A DNA stretch of 64,000 nucleotides from Pseudomonadales bacterium (GCA_019090615.1 JAHRVQ010000078.1:44855-108854), one strand, 5' to 3'. Positions 37,162 through 46,292 are shown, counted from the first letter of the stretch. Notes: a model not told the origin generated them from the sequence alone. Numbers and translations: made by a program.

Positions 37162-38386
37162 ATTGAAGTGCCTCAACAGGGTTTGCTCGAGCAGCAATTC
37201 GAGCTGGATAGAGCGTGACAATAAAGCAAATAAATATCGATATACTGCCAATCTGCACAAGATCATCAATTAATATTTCAGCAGGCAGGTAATGGATAAA
37301 ATACTCATCCATTAAACCCAACTGCAGCACCCCATCCAATAATTCATATACCTCAGTAATATAGTTAGAAACCAGCACCCCGAGAGCCAGACCAAGAAAG
37401 ACCCCGACCAGCCCAATTAACAATCCGTGTAATACAAAAATCGAAAGTATTTCGTTAGTTCTCGCCCCCATGGTGCGCAAGATCGCAATGGCCGCTTTTT
37501 TTTCGTTCACCACCATAACCAAATTCGATACCACGTTAAATCCCGCCACCGCAATCAACATCAACAACAACATAAACATCGTACTCTTCTGCATTTGAAT
37601 GGCTTCATATAAATTACCATGGCGGCGTTGCCAACTATTGCCATAGATCTCAGCCTGTCCAAGCCCAGTAACAATCTCATGTAATATCCGCGGCGCAGCG
37701 AATAAATCGTTTGTCGCAATACGAATTGCGTTTAGCTGTGATTGCCGGTTCAACCTCAGGCCGTCTTGCAGGTTAATAAATATCTGCCCCTTATCTATAT
37801 CAGAACCGACCTGAAAAATTCCGCTGACGGTAAAACGCCGAGTTCTCGCCACAGGCCCCGCAAGGGTTAACTGAGCATCTGGCAATACCAGGCTTATTTT
37901 ATCCCCCATTTCTACGCCTAATCTTTTTGCCAGAATAACCCCCAGCGACAGGTTAAATGTGCGCGGCTGCAACGACCTGGGACTGCCCTTCGTATAATAC
38001 CTGCCGACAATAGAGACCTTATCCTCTAACGATGGATCTATACCGATATAACTTACCCCAGCTACAATACCATTGGCGACTAACAGCCCTCCTCCCTCCA
38101 GAAAAGGCGCACTACCAGTCACTTCAGGATGGCGCTCTGCCTGTTGAGAAACCGCCTGCCAATTGACAAAACCTGTTTCACTGGCAATAACCCCATGGGG
38201 CAAAACACCTAATACCCTTAACCTGAGTTCGCGCTCGAAGCCATTCATCACAGATAAAACTATCACCAGCACCGCCACCCCAAGTACCAGGCCAGAAATG
38301 GAAATAAAGGACATAAAAGAAACCAGTCCATCACCAGCACTTGACTGGGTATATCTGATTGCGGTTGCAACTCTCCAATCCGACAC
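37154..38386 (-). CDS. lolC: Lipoprotein-releasing ABC transporter permease (LolC type)
   Basis: First permease of the LolCDE complex. The 410-residue product begins with VATAIRYTQSSAGDGLVSFMS, then a membrane helix (GLVLGVAVLVIVLSVMNGFERELR), a long periplasmic part and the FtsX-like C-terminal helices (MLLLMLIAVAGFNVVSNLVMVVNEKK). The NEKKAAIAILRTMGA stretch is the cytoplasmic coupling region. It starts at GTG 38386 with TAGGTGA a few bases upstream. It is the promoter-proximal gene of the lol operon; no clear promoter was recognised. Confidence 0.94.
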   Translation of the reverse strand: MSDWRVATAIRYTQSSAGDGLVSFMSFISISGLVLGVAVLVIVLSVMNGFERELRLRVLGVLPHGVIASETGFVNWQAVSQQAERHPEVTGSAPFLEGGGLLVANGIVAGVSYIGIDPSLEDKVSIVGRYYTKGSPRSLQPRTFNLSLGVILAKRLGVEMGDKISLVLPDAQLTLAGPVARTRRFTVSGIFQVGSDIDKGQIFINLQDGLRLNRQSQLNAIRIATNDLFAAPRILHEIVTGLGQAEIYGNSWQRRHGNLYEAIQMQKSTMFMLLLMLIAVAGFNVVSNLVMVVNEKKAAIAILRTMGARTNEILSIFVLHGLLIGLVGVFLGLALGVLVSNYITEVYELLDGVLQLGLMDEYFIHYLPAEILIDDLVQIGSISIFICFIVTLYPARIAARANPVEALQYE

Positions 38387-38521
38387 AAAATCACCTACTA
38401 TAATTCAGCGCTATTGAAGCATGATCTGAACCGCCAATAAAGAACCGAGACATATATGCCTGTCATTCTTAAACCAAATACCAACGATCACTAGCCTAAC
38501 TATCGAGAAACACTTAATTAT

Positions 38522-38854
38522 TTAGAGAACTTGTCGAACATCAAGCTTCAGGTACCTAAAGTATTGGACCAGATGCGGATTATCAAACACCTTACACCTA
38601 TGCCGGTATGCGTTGCCCCGTCGCATTCGGCCGGTTGCCGTGACCGCGCGGGATGATAGTTCACAGGCATTATTACTGAAGAACTGTACCAGTTTTTTGA
38701 AGATATAAAAGCTTGCCACGCCTTTTACAACCAACTTATAACCAACGTTTGAATATTTTGCGCGCTTAATTACCTGCCGCTCTATTGAGTGAATATATAC
38801 TGGAGATTCCTCCCATAGGTTTCCGCATTCTTCACTAGCAGTCGCATAATTCAC
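38522..38854 (-). CDS. Hypothetical protein, 110 residues
   Basis: Not recognised. The frame lies just upstream of lolC on the same strand, a position occupied in Pseudomonas by a PilZ-type gene, but PilZ motifs (RxxxR, DxSxxG) are not evident. The product is basic and aromatic-rich, with YKLVVKGVASFYIFKKLVQFF as a semi-hydrophobic region and RMRRGNAYRHRCKVF near the end. No signal peptide. The ATG at 38854 lacks a strong ribosome-binding site. It could be a real small gene, a decayed PilZ gene or chance. If it is not real, 38387-38978 is a 592-bp spacer without other visible content. Confidence 0.4.
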   Translation of the reverse strand: MNYATASEECGNLWEESPVYIHSIERQVIKRAKYSNVGYKLVVKGVASFYIFKKLVQFFSNNACELSSRAVTATGRMRRGNAYRHRCKVFDNPHLVQYFRYLKLDVRQVL

Positions 38855-38978
38855 TGATAAGCTTTATATACAGCACGATACATATAGAGATATTAATTTA
38901 GAAGAAATGCGCTGTTTCAGCTAGCGCATACAAGATGCAAATAGATGCACATAACAGTATAACAAGAGGTAAAAAGCT

Positions 38979-39290
38979 TTGAACATAAAACCATTCTTTG
39001 CCGGCATTTTGCTTATTTTGTTAGCCTTGGAGACATCCGGGGCGGAGCCACGGGCAGAAATTGAACCACCTCGAACACCCCTGGACCTTCAATTCCATGA
39101 AGTTAAACTCGGAGGTTTTGAACGCCTTAAACTCAGTCATGACCTAAAGATCAGGGGCTGGCAGTTCGGCTCGGCCTACGTTGGTCAGACTAAAATAGCA
39201 GATCACTGGGGATTGGGTTTTGTCGTCACACGCGGCAGGACAATTTACGGCATGAACCATAGGGGCATTCAGGTACTGCGTAAATTTTAG
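38979..39290 (+). CDS. Hypothetical secreted protein, 103 residues
   Basis: Not recognised at family level. The start is TTG 38979, supported by AGAGGT at 8 nt. The product begins with a short charged end and a clear signal sequence (MNIKPFFAGILLILLALETSGAE), with likely cleavage after SGA. The mature part of about 80 residues has FHEVKLGGFERLKLSHDLKIRGW and ends GIQVLRKF; it looks like a small beta-rich domain. It stands alone between divergent or convergent neighbours and converges with sthA. Probably periplasmic. Confidence 0.68.
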   Translation: MNIKPFFAGILLILLALETSGAEPRAEIEPPRTPLDLQFHEVKLGGFERLKLSHDLKIRGWQFGSAYVGQTKIADHWGLGFVVTRGRTIYGMNHRGIQVLRKF

Positions 39291-39311
39291 GTCACTAAAT
39301 AGATTTTAGAA

Positions 39312-40733
39312 TCAGGCCCCACCGACACCAGAAGTAGCATCATCCTGTTTCAAACCTTTAGGTATACTAACCAGCTGACCACGAATTTGTAATGCCGCCA
39401 CTCGATAGGCTTCTGCCAGAGTTGGAAAGTTAAACACCTGTTCAACAAACATTTCCACCTGGGTACGATTTAAAATAGCCATTTGACCCAAATGTATTAG
39501 TTCTGCTGCACCTTCACCGACAATATGCACCCCCAATATGTATTCACCACTGTCATCGGCAATCATCTTTAACATGCCTTCTGATGAGCCAGCAATCAAA
39601 CCTCTGGCAACTTCTTTGAACTTCGCATAACCGATTAAAACCCTGCCATGCTTTGCTATCGCCGCAGCTTCAGTCAACCCAACCGAGGCAAGTTCGGGGA
39701 TAGCAAAAATACCGATTGGTATGGCCTCATCAAGCGCACTTTTTTCATCTCCTATCGCATGGCAGGCTGCGCGCCTGCCCTGCTCCATTGAAGACGACGC
39801 CAAAGAAGGCGGCCCAATCACATCACCCACAGCATAGATATGGGGTATATTGGTCTGACAATATTGATTGACTTCAATTAACTTTAAGTCAGTAATATTG
39901 ACCCCAGTTGACTGAATACCCAAACCGTTTACTGCTGAGATCCGACCCTGGGCAACCAATAATTTTTCAGACTGTAATGATGTCCCATCCTGCAAATCAA
40001 GCCGAACAGCAGCAACACCATCAAACTTTGCTGATCTGACGTTTTGTCGACCTACAAACGTCCCACCTTTAGACTCAAATTCAGCTACAAAATTCTCTGC
40101 TAAATCCTGGTCTAAAAACCCCAACGGTAGTTCAAATCGATCAACCAACGTCACTTCTGTGCCCAGGCTTAAAAAAACAGAAGCATATTCACAGGCGATT
40201 ACACCACCACCAAGAACAATCATCGATTGTGGTAGATAATTCATTGATAGAATTGAATCACTATCCAGCACATATTCATGATCAATTTCAATATCTGGTG
40301 GATGTCGCGGCCTTGAACCCGTAGCAATGAAGATAAACCGTGCTGTAACGACTGTGATTCCTCTACCCGGATGAGTAATCTCAACCTGATGGGGTGACAA
40401 AAATTTAGCTTTGCCTCTTATGCATTGAATATTATTCCTCTTTAGCTGCGCTGAAATATACGCGTCATGCGCATCAACAACCCGGTTGACATTTTTCATT
40501 AGCGGCGCCAGCTCAGTCGGCGTATCCGTTTTAAAAATACGATGGGCACTCTGATAACGCCTGGCTGATTCTCGCAAAGCTTTTGAAGGTATGGTCCCTT
40601 TGTGAACACACATACCGCCCACCTGTGGCTCAGATTCCACCAGCACAACATTCAGACCTGCCTTGGCACCCTGAACTGCCGCTTTTTGTCCGGCAGGACC
40701 ACTACCAATGATTAGAAAATCACATTCATCCAT
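39312..40733 (-). CDS. sthA: Soluble pyridine nucleotide transhydrogenase SthA
   Basis: Cytoplasmic flavoprotein that reoxidises NADPH with NAD+, balancing reducing power. The 473-residue product has the FAD motif IIGSGPAGQKAAVQGAKAG and GGMCVHKGTIPSKAL, in which only one cysteine of the usual redox pair remains, as expected for SthA and unlike lipoamide dehydrogenase. An NAD motif (VLGGGVIACEYAS), the second FAD motif IYAVGDVIG and the dimerisation domain follow. Length matches E. coli (466). It follows the HDOD gene by 18 nt. Pseudomonas also has sth in this neighbourhood. Confidence 0.95.
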   Translation of the reverse strand: MDECDFLIIGSGPAGQKAAVQGAKAGLNVVLVESEPQVGGMCVHKGTIPSKALRESARRYQSAHRIFKTDTPTELAPLMKNVNRVVDAHDAYISAQLKRNNIQCIRGKAKFLSPHQVEITHPGRGITVVTARFIFIATGSRPRHPPDIEIDHEYVLDSDSILSMNYLPQSMIVLGGGVIACEYASVFLSLGTEVTLVDRFELPLGFLDQDLAENFVAEFESKGGTFVGRQNVRSAKFDGVAAVRLDLQDGTSLQSEKLLVAQGRISAVNGLGIQSTGVNITDLKLIEVNQYCQTNIPHIYAVGDVIGPPSLASSSMEQGRRAACHAIGDEKSALDEAIPIGIFAIPELASVGLTEAAAIAKHGRVLIGYAKFKEVARGLIAGSSEGMLKMIADDSGEYILGVHIVGEGAAELIHLGQMAILNRTQVEMFVEQVFNFPTLAEAYRVAALQIRGQLVSIPKGLKQDDATSGVGGA

Positions 40734-40751
40734 TACAACTCGTCGCTCGGA

Positions 40752-41561
40752 TCAAACATTCATGGTATTAACCCAGGCATCCACAACCTCGCGTTTACCC
40801 TCCAGGTTCTCAAGGTCTTCAGGGTAAAAATTCAACCCTTCCTGAATATCCGGACAAAGCTCCATTGCCGCACAACCCTTTGCCAGGCTCAGGGCAGCCT
40901 GTACATTGAGTACTACATCGGCATCATCACCGCGATATTGCAATTCACAATGTCGCAAAATTACATGACCCACGATTTCAGGCAATTGCCAAATATTCGC
41001 CAGTAACGCACCTGCGCGCACATAATATTGTTCCAACAGGGCCTGATTTGCATCACTACTCAGATCAAATTCGGCAACACCCTGTACTACAACCGGTTTG
41101 CCAATTTGACAGAGTAACCCCGCAAGAAAGCTGGATTCAACATTAGTTCGTCGCATACGGGCAATTTCACGGCTCCATGCAGAACAAGTTAACGCATCAT
41201 GCCACAAGGTTTTAAGTAATTTTTCGCTACCAGGGGCACTAAACAAATCAGAATTAAGGCTGGTGGCGAGAGATATCTCACCAATTGTAATGATACCCAA
41301 ACGAGCGATGGCCTGTTGTAACGAAACGAATGCGGTAACTGGACGATAAATTGGCGAGTTTGCTATACGCATAACATGCCCAGCTAATGCCTGATCCCCC
41401 TGGATCAATTTTGACAACTGCTGTGCATCTGCTTCTGGATCAGAGGAAAGCTGAATTACCATCGCAGCAACCTGGGGTAACAACGGCAGAACAAGCTCTT
41501 TACGTTCAAGCTTATCTTCAAAAATCATCTTAACCTGTTCAGCCCTGGCCGGATCGGACAT
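40752..41561 (-). CDS. HDOD domain signalling protein
   Basis: HDOD proteins are catalytically inactive relatives of HD-type phosphohydrolases, used in signalling and cell-cycle or motility control. The 269-residue product begins with ELVLPLLPQVAAMVIQLSSDP, the HDOD start, then DQALAGHVMRIANSPIY and AIARLGIITIGEISLATSL. No second domain is evident; residues after 200 are acidic and helical. It is encoded 18 nt before sthA on the same strand, probably co-transcribed. Its target is unknown. Confidence 0.88.
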   Translation of the reverse strand: MSDPARAEQVKMIFEDKLERKELVLPLLPQVAAMVIQLSSDPEADAQQLSKLIQGDQALAGHVMRIANSPIYRPVTAFVSLQQAIARLGIITIGEISLATSLNSDLFSAPGSEKLLKTLWHDALTCSAWSREIARMRRTNVESSFLAGLLCQIGKPVVVQGVAEFDLSSDANQALLEQYYVRAGALLANIWQLPEIVGHVILRHCELQYRGDDADVVLNVQAALSLAKGCAAMELCPDIQEGLNFYPEDLENLEGKREVVDAWVNTMNV

Positions 41562-41762
41562 TCAATTTCCCTGGTTTCAGCCCCTTCATAGGGTCTATTC
41601 CATTTAAATATAGACCAAACGCAGCATTTTCAGCGAATTCTTATGTATATCGAGTATTTGCCTAATTAAGCCTTCGAGCAATGTAGGCCAGAGAAATGTT
41701 AAAATCCATTATCAGCGGTCGCCCCTTGACGCCTAGAATAGATTTAGATGGATCAACCTAAA

Positions 41763-41993
41763 TCAGGAAGCATCAATATATTGAGCAGCACCTGGGCGTA
41801 CCGTTTTATCGCCATTACTCACTTCTTCACACTTATTGGTATCGCCGCCGCATATTTCACAGGCACCATCAAAACCAATATTATTAAGGCCCCCACAAGT
41901 ACCCGCCAGCGGCGGACGCCCCTTCAATACACCGACCGCCATCATAGCCACCAAAAGTAGCAAAATGACAAAACTAAAAAGAATCTCAAGCAT
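41763..41993 (-). CDS. nqrM: Na+-NQR maturation protein NqrM
   Basis: Small membrane protein needed to assemble the iron site of the Na+-translocating NADH:quinone reductase. The 76-residue product has an N-terminal transmembrane helix (MLEILFSFVILLLLVAMMAVGV), then GTCGGLNNIGFDGACEICGGD with the conserved cysteines, which match the GSCGG...C..C pattern of NqrM (DUF539). It carries a C-terminal extension of about 20 residues. It follows apbE on the same strand (48 nt), the order found after nqrABCDEF elsewhere, but the nqr structural genes are not in the window. Confidence 0.9.
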   Translation of the reverse strand: MLEILFSFVILLLLVAMMAVGVLKGRPPLAGTCGGLNNIGFDGACEICGGDTNKCEEVSNGDKTVRPGAAQYIDAS

Positions 41994-42041
41994 GTAAATT
42001 CCACTTCTTGATATTAACGATATTAACGATTAAACATTCAT

Positions 42042-43043
42042 TTAATCCACTAGATAGGGCTCAAAAGCCTTCGAAAAACGCTCCTCCAAACCCGCTTGTT
42101 CATTCATTATAACTAATACTGCAAGATTCTGCTGGTCTGCCAATGCCAATCCTGCATCAGCCCCCATTACATTAATCGCCGTCGCGAAACCGTCTGCCAG
42201 AGCGGCCGTGGTTGCGATCACGGTTACCGATACAAGGTTATGATTTACCGGATTACCCGTCGTTGGATCAATTGTGTGAGAGAATCTCTCGCCATCAATC
42301 TCAAAGAAATTTCGATAGTCACCGCTGGTGGCCATACCCATATCCCCCAATTCAATTGCCCGGTATATTGCTCGCTGGCCGGCATCTGGTTTTTCAATTG
42401 CAATTCGCCAGGGTCTTTGGTGATGATTTTCCCCGCGGGCTCTTAGCTCCCCACCAATTTCCACAAGATAATGTTCAAACCCATGACTATCCAGCAGCGC
42501 CGCCAGTCGATCAACAGCATAACCTTTCGCAATGGCCGATAAATCCAGATAAATATTTTCCCCCCTGGTCAGTTTATTACCATCAAGTTGCAATTCATCC
42601 ATACCAACCAACCTTAGACTGGCTGCAATTTTTGCTTCGGATGGCAAAATGGGTGACAAAAGTGTTTGCTCTGAGCCTGGCCCAAAGCCCCATAGATTAA
42701 CTAATGGCCCCACCGTCACGTCAAATTTACCGTCACTTAAGGCAAACAACTCAAACGCCAGGCCCAACAATTTCACATTATCTTCAGCTAGCTCAAACGG
42801 CTCATCAATCGTGCTACGATTAAAACGGGATATTTCTGATTCACTCAGATAGGTTGACATCAAATTATTAATTCGTTCTAACTCAGCCTCAATTTCAAGC
42901 TGCAGAGACACTACCTCAACCTGACCCACTATCTTTAGCTGATAGGTTGTACCCATAGTAACGCCTGCAATACTCACCGGCGTCTGCTGCGTACAGCCCG
43001 ACATCAGCAATAAAAGCCAAAATATTCTGTTAACCACTTTCAT
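42042..43043 (-). CDS. apbE: FAD:protein FMN transferase ApbE (lipoprotein)
   Basis: Attaches FMN covalently to threonine in NqrB and NqrC or RnfG/D subunits, working in the periplasm. The 333-residue product is a predicted lipoprotein (LLLLMSGC lipobox). It has MGTTYQLKI, GPLVNLWGFG, DLSAIAKGYAVDRLA and EIGGELRARG, and ends with SHTIDPTTGNPVNHNLVSVTV, where the conserved histidine and aspartate bind FAD and magnesium. Length is typical. It is followed by nqrM, supporting a Na+-NQR role. Confidence 0.95.
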   Translation of the reverse strand: MKVVNRIFWLLLLMSGCTQQTPVSIAGVTMGTTYQLKIVGQVEVVSLQLEIEAELERINNLMSTYLSESEISRFNRSTIDEPFELAEDNVKLLGLAFELFALSDGKFDVTVGPLVNLWGFGPGSEQTLLSPILPSEAKIAASLRLVGMDELQLDGNKLTRGENIYLDLSAIAKGYAVDRLAALLDSHGFEHYLVEIGGELRARGENHHQRPWRIAIEKPDAGQRAIYRAIELGDMGMATSGDYRNFFEIDGERFSHTIDPTTGNPVNHNLVSVTVIATTAALADGFATAINVMGADAGLALADQQNLAVLVIMNEQAGLEERFSKAFEPYLVD

Positions 43044-43139
43044 CTATGCTCGAATAACCGTCAAATCAACCCACGCGCTGGATTCATTATCTACAATTAT
43101 GCTTTACTCCGTTTTTTTAATTATGAGTGTAGAAAAATT

Positions 43140-43625
43140 TTGAACCAACCTACTATTACCCTCGAGTCAGCAACCATTGATTCAGCGCCGGCTCTGGAAC
43201 AAGCATTACACAGCCTGATTCCCATTAGTGCAGATATGGGCGTAACAGTTGACAGCTATGACGGCACTACCCTGGTGATCCGCGCCCCTTTGAGTAACAA
43301 CATCAACCATCAACAATCCGCCTTTGGCGGCAGTCTATTCTCTCTCACCGCTATGGCTGGCTGGGGTATGTTACAACTCAAACTTTGTGAATTAAAGATA
43401 GCTGCCAATACGGTTGTCGCAGGTGGTGAGGTTAATTATGCGCTGCCGGTATTCGAAGAATTAATTTGCCGCTGCGCTTTACCTGATAACTACCCAGAAT
43501 TCGTCGCCAGGCTAGAAAATAAAGGTAAGGCTTCTATCACCTTGTCAGCCGATATTATCCTCCAAAACCAGGCTGCAATGTCTTTTTCTGGCCGCTATGT
43601 GGTGATCCAGAACGCAATAAAATAA
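43140..43625 (+). CDS. YiiD C-terminal-type thioesterase domain protein
   Basis: Putative hotdog-fold thioesterase. The 161-residue product matches the stand-alone YiiD_C family: LHSLIPISADMGVTVDSYDG, LVIRAPLSNNINHQQSAFGGSLFSL, then VAGGEVNYALPV. The FGGS segment is the likely active-site helix start. The start is TTG 43140, which overlaps a six-codon frame beginning ATG 43123 (stop TGA inside TTTGA); whether that leader is translated is unknown. Divergent from apbE by 96 nt. Substrate unknown. Confidence 0.8.
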   Translation: MNQPTITLESATIDSAPALEQALHSLIPISADMGVTVDSYDGTTLVIRAPLSNNINHQQSAFGGSLFSLTAMAGWGMLQLKLCELKIAANTVVAGGEVNYALPVFEELICRCALPDNYPEFVARLENKGKASITLSADIILQNQAAMSFSGRYVVIQNAIK

Positions 43626-44441
43626 CCTGCTGGCCTATTTTCTTCTATTTTTACCGATACGGCTTTGTAAGCGCAAACAGGCCTTCAGGTTACAAACTTT
43701 TATAGTTTAATTCGATTATATCGAAACTCACTACCAGGCCAATCGGTTTCATCGATACTGATTATCAGCTCTCGACAGTCTTTCATATAAGATTGTGGCT
43801 CAATCTAACGTACGAACTATTACGCTGATGAATCACATGGGGCGGTTCGGCCAGAGACCTAATAGAAGAATAGACGGTCAACGGCGCGCAGGCACATTAA
43901 ATAGACGCAAGACCACTGCCAGCACCCTGCATTGGCGTATGGTCTGTCGGCGCAAACAATCTTTTGATCGACGGGCACCCCAATCAGACCGCCGCGATGC
44001 ATCAGCGCAGCCAGCATGGGTTCAGCTAACAATAAATAAAACTAGAAAATTTAAATTTTGCGACCACTTAAAATCAGAAAAGCTCGGCAAATTCATCAAC
44101 CTCACTGTCTAATCCGCCGCTGTAAACTTGCTGTTCAAAACGGCTTATGACCCTGGAATAAACCCTTTATAAGCCCCCCTCTATACAACCCCTCTATAGT
44201 AAGACAAAGCCCTGTAACAGACATTCTCTGCATCCACTGCAAATAACCGCGCCATCGCCTTTGTTGTCCTGACTGCTACCCTGACAACAAAAAATAAAGT
44301 ACTGCCCTAGCAACAAAATAAAAGTGCAGGCATGCAACAGAACAAAAGTATCGCCAAGCAGCTCAATATAATGAAATTGCATTTTGAATTAAACGCCACT
44401 TCCATTTAATATGCCGACAACTTTATAAAGTTGTCAATCCT
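43626..44441. other. Sparse region between thioesterase and D-cysteine desulfhydrase genes
   Basis: Over 800 bp with only one weak candidate gene (43795-44112, listed separately). The rest is A/T-rich, with a short CCCCTCTATA duplication near 44177. No RNA gene, terminator or mobile element was recognised. Confidence 0.4.
43795..44112 (+). CDS. Possible arginine-rich hypothetical protein, 105 residues
   Basis: Not recognised. The product is rich in arginine, with spaced RR and DRR motifs (NRRIDGQRRAG, NRRKT, DRRAPQSDRRDA) reminiscent of short uncharacterised gammaproteobacterial proteins carrying repeated DRR elements. The start could be GTG 43795 or ATG 43828 or 43837; none has a good ribosome-binding site. 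No signal peptide or membrane segment. It stands alone. It may be chance; the regular RR spacing is the only positive sign. Confidence 0.33.
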   Translation: MAQSNVRTITLMNHMGRFGQRPNRRIDGQRRAGTLNRRKTTASTLHWRMVCRRKQSFDRRAPQSDRRDASAQPAWVQLTINKTRKFKFCDHLKSEKLGKFINLTV

Positions 44442-45479
44442 ATGCTCAGCGATCATGTTAGTAAATTAGCCCTTGCCATCGCTAACCAAATTCCGCGTAT
44501 TAGTTTGGCGAGACTGCCCACACCTTTGGTGCCCTTGAGGCGTTTCAGTAAAAAACACAACACCCCCACAATTTGGCTTAAAAGAGACGACTTAACCGAT
44601 ACTGCGGCCTCAGGCAATAAACTTCGTAAACTGGAATTCGTACTCGGCCATGCGCTAGCAGAGGGAGCAACTACTATAATTACCTGCGGCGGCATTCAAT
44701 CCAACCACTGTCGAGCAACCGCTGTGGTGGCTAGCCAACTCGGGTTGAAATGCCACCTTATTTTGCGTGGTAAGCCAACTAATCCCGCCGATGGCAACCT
44801 GTTGCTGGACGAACTAGTTGGTGCAAAAATTACCTTTATCGATACCAGCATGTTTAGCAACATTGACCAAATTTTCACTGATCTAGCTAACGAATATCGA
44901 CAATTAGGCGAAGTGCCCTATGCTATCCCAGTAGGAGCGAGCGATGAAATTGGTCTTTGGGGTTATATTGACGCCATACGCGAGCTTAAAATAGACTTCG
45001 ATACAGTGGGTATTCAGCCAAAATACCTATTTTCGGCTACTGGATCAGGCGGTACGGCTGGCGGCCTGATATTAGGTCGACAAATATATGGTCTACCAAC
45101 AGAAATCTACTCGGTTAACGTTTGTGATGATGAAGCCTACTTTATTAATAAGATTTCGGATGATTTCAGCGCCTGGAGGCAACGTTATGGCATAGAAATA
45201 GCTAACGACCAGTTGCCCATCAATATTCTTGACGGCTACGTCGGCCCCGGCTACGGCAAAGCAGAACCGAAGATTTTTGACCTAATCCAGGATTTGGCAC
45301 GTACCGAGGGTATGATTCTTGACCCTGTTTATACCGCCAAGGCATTCTACGGCATGCTGACAGAATTAAATAAAGGCCGTTTCACCGACTGCGAAGATAT
45401 TATATTTATTCACACTGGGGGTATTTTTGGCTTGTTCCCACAGAAAGAACAATTCACTAATTCTTCGCTGACTCAATAG
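44442..45479 (+). CDS. D-cysteine desulfhydrase / ACC deaminase family PLP enzyme
   Basis: Fold-type II PLP enzyme that probably breaks D-cysteine into pyruvate, sulfide and ammonia. The 345-residue product has TIWLKRDDLTDTAASGNKLRKLEFVLGHAL with the PLP lysine in SGNKLRKL, then ITCGGIQSNHCRATA and YLFSATGSGGTAGGLILG for phosphate binding. Length matches DcyD (328) and ACC deaminases. The C-terminal FIHTGGIFGLF block is typical. It is the first gene of a plus-strand series running into the SPOR lipoprotein, selA and selB, although 84 bp with a tandem repeat separates it from the next gene. D-cysteine versus other substrates cannot be decided here. Confidence 0.85.
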   Translation: MLSDHVSKLALAIANQIPRISLARLPTPLVPLRRFSKKHNTPTIWLKRDDLTDTAASGNKLRKLEFVLGHALAEGATTIITCGGIQSNHCRATAVVASQLGLKCHLILRGKPTNPADGNLLLDELVGAKITFIDTSMFSNIDQIFTDLANEYRQLGEVPYAIPVGASDEIGLWGYIDAIRELKIDFDTVGIQPKYLFSATGSGGTAGGLILGRQIYGLPTEIYSVNVCDDEAYFINKISDDFSAWRQRYGIEIANDQLPINILDGYVGPGYGKAEPKIFDLIQDLARTEGMILDPVYTAKAFYGMLTELNKGRFTDCEDIIFIHTGGIFGLFPQKEQFTNSSLTQ

Positions 45480-45497
45480 CAACCACATTAAAACTAT

Positions 45498-45536
45498 GTT
45501 TGAATCTCATCGTTTGAATTCCATCCTTTGAATCCC
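45498..45536. repeat. Imperfect tandem repeat, 14-bp unit, nearly three copies
   Basis: GTTTGAATCTCATC at 45498 is repeated as GTTTGAATTCCATC at 45512 and again partially from 45526. A TTG at 45528 that could be taken as the start of the SPOR gene lies inside the repeat, which argues for the downstream ATG at 45564. Confidence 0.75.
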
Positions 45537-45563
45537 TTCACAAAAAAGCCTCGGCAATTTGAT

Positions 45564-46292
45564 ATGCACAAACTAATTTATGCAATAATTCTGTTTATGC
45601 TGGTTTTAACAACAGGATGTTCAACCTTTGATACGCCGCTTTTCGACCTGTTAAGTAAAAAAGGCTGCAAGGGTGGCAATTGTCAGCAAGTAGACATACT
45701 CGATAATACTAATGCTGATCAGGAATGGTATTGCTATGGCGAACAGGGAACTACCGACTGGCAATGTGAAAATAAACGCGATCCCTCCAAAATTGTCGCC
45801 GTAGTGCCCAAAACTACCCAGCCAACGTCACCAGGCCTGCCCCAGCCTAGCGAACCTGCCTTTATCGCGCCCATTCCTACCCAGGCTGTTGCATCAGGTT
45901 CCAATCGGCGCCCCGGCGGTGCCCGCCCAGTAAACCCGCGTCAAATTTCGACTAAACAAGCTGCTAGTCGTCAAACAGCTCCCTGGCAGGCAACAGCAAA
46001 CCAGAAAATCCTTGCGCAACCCGCAGGGTTCTTCGCTGTACAATTAATTGCCCTACAAGATAAAACACGGATAATTAGTTTTGCTCAGCAACATGGCCTA
46101 CTCAACCCGACCTATGCAAGAATCAATAGTAAGGGCAAAATATGGTATACATTACTACTAGGAATCTACCCAGACAGATCATCCGCAGTACAAGCCAAAC
46201 AAGCCTGGGAAAACAGCCGCAATGTCGCAGTCAAACCCTGGGTAAGACCACTCGGAGCACTACAGGACGCAATAAGAGCCACCCGTTCGTGA
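45564..46292 (+). CDS. SPOR domain lipoprotein
   Basis: SPOR domains bind denuded peptidoglycan, often at the division septum. From ATG 45564 the product is 242 residues, starting with a signal sequence (LIYAIILFMLVLTTGCS). The lipobox is slightly atypical (LTTGC), so lipidation is likely but not certain. A cysteine-containing N-terminal part (GCKGGNCQQ, WYCYG, WQCEN) and a proline-, glutamine- and threonine-rich linker follow. The C-terminal SPOR domain (about 165-235) includes GFFAVQLIALQDKTRIISFAQQ and WYTLLLGIYPDRSSAVQA. Its stop overlaps the selA start (GTGA), so selA is translationally coupled to it. Confidence 0.85.
   Translation: MHKLIYAIILFMLVLTTGCSTFDTPLFDLLSKKGCKGGNCQQVDILDNTNADQEWYCYGEQGTTDWQCENKRDPSKIVAVVPKTTQPTSPGLPQPSEPAFIAPIPTQAVASGSNRRPGGARPVNPRQISTKQAASRQTAPWQATANQKILAQPAGFFAVQLIALQDKTRIISFAQQHGLLNPTYARINSKGKIWYTLLLGIYPDRSSAVQAKQAWENSRNVAVKPWVRPLGALQDAIRATRS

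Noticed and set aside
44194..44382. 62-codon cysteine-rich minus-strand frame
   Set aside because: No ribosome-binding site, no family resemblance and A/T-rich spacer context.
46142..46288. Longer SelA start at 46142
   Set aside because: This part is the SPOR domain coding sequence read in another frame; the GTG at 46289 gives the normal SelA N-terminus and length.
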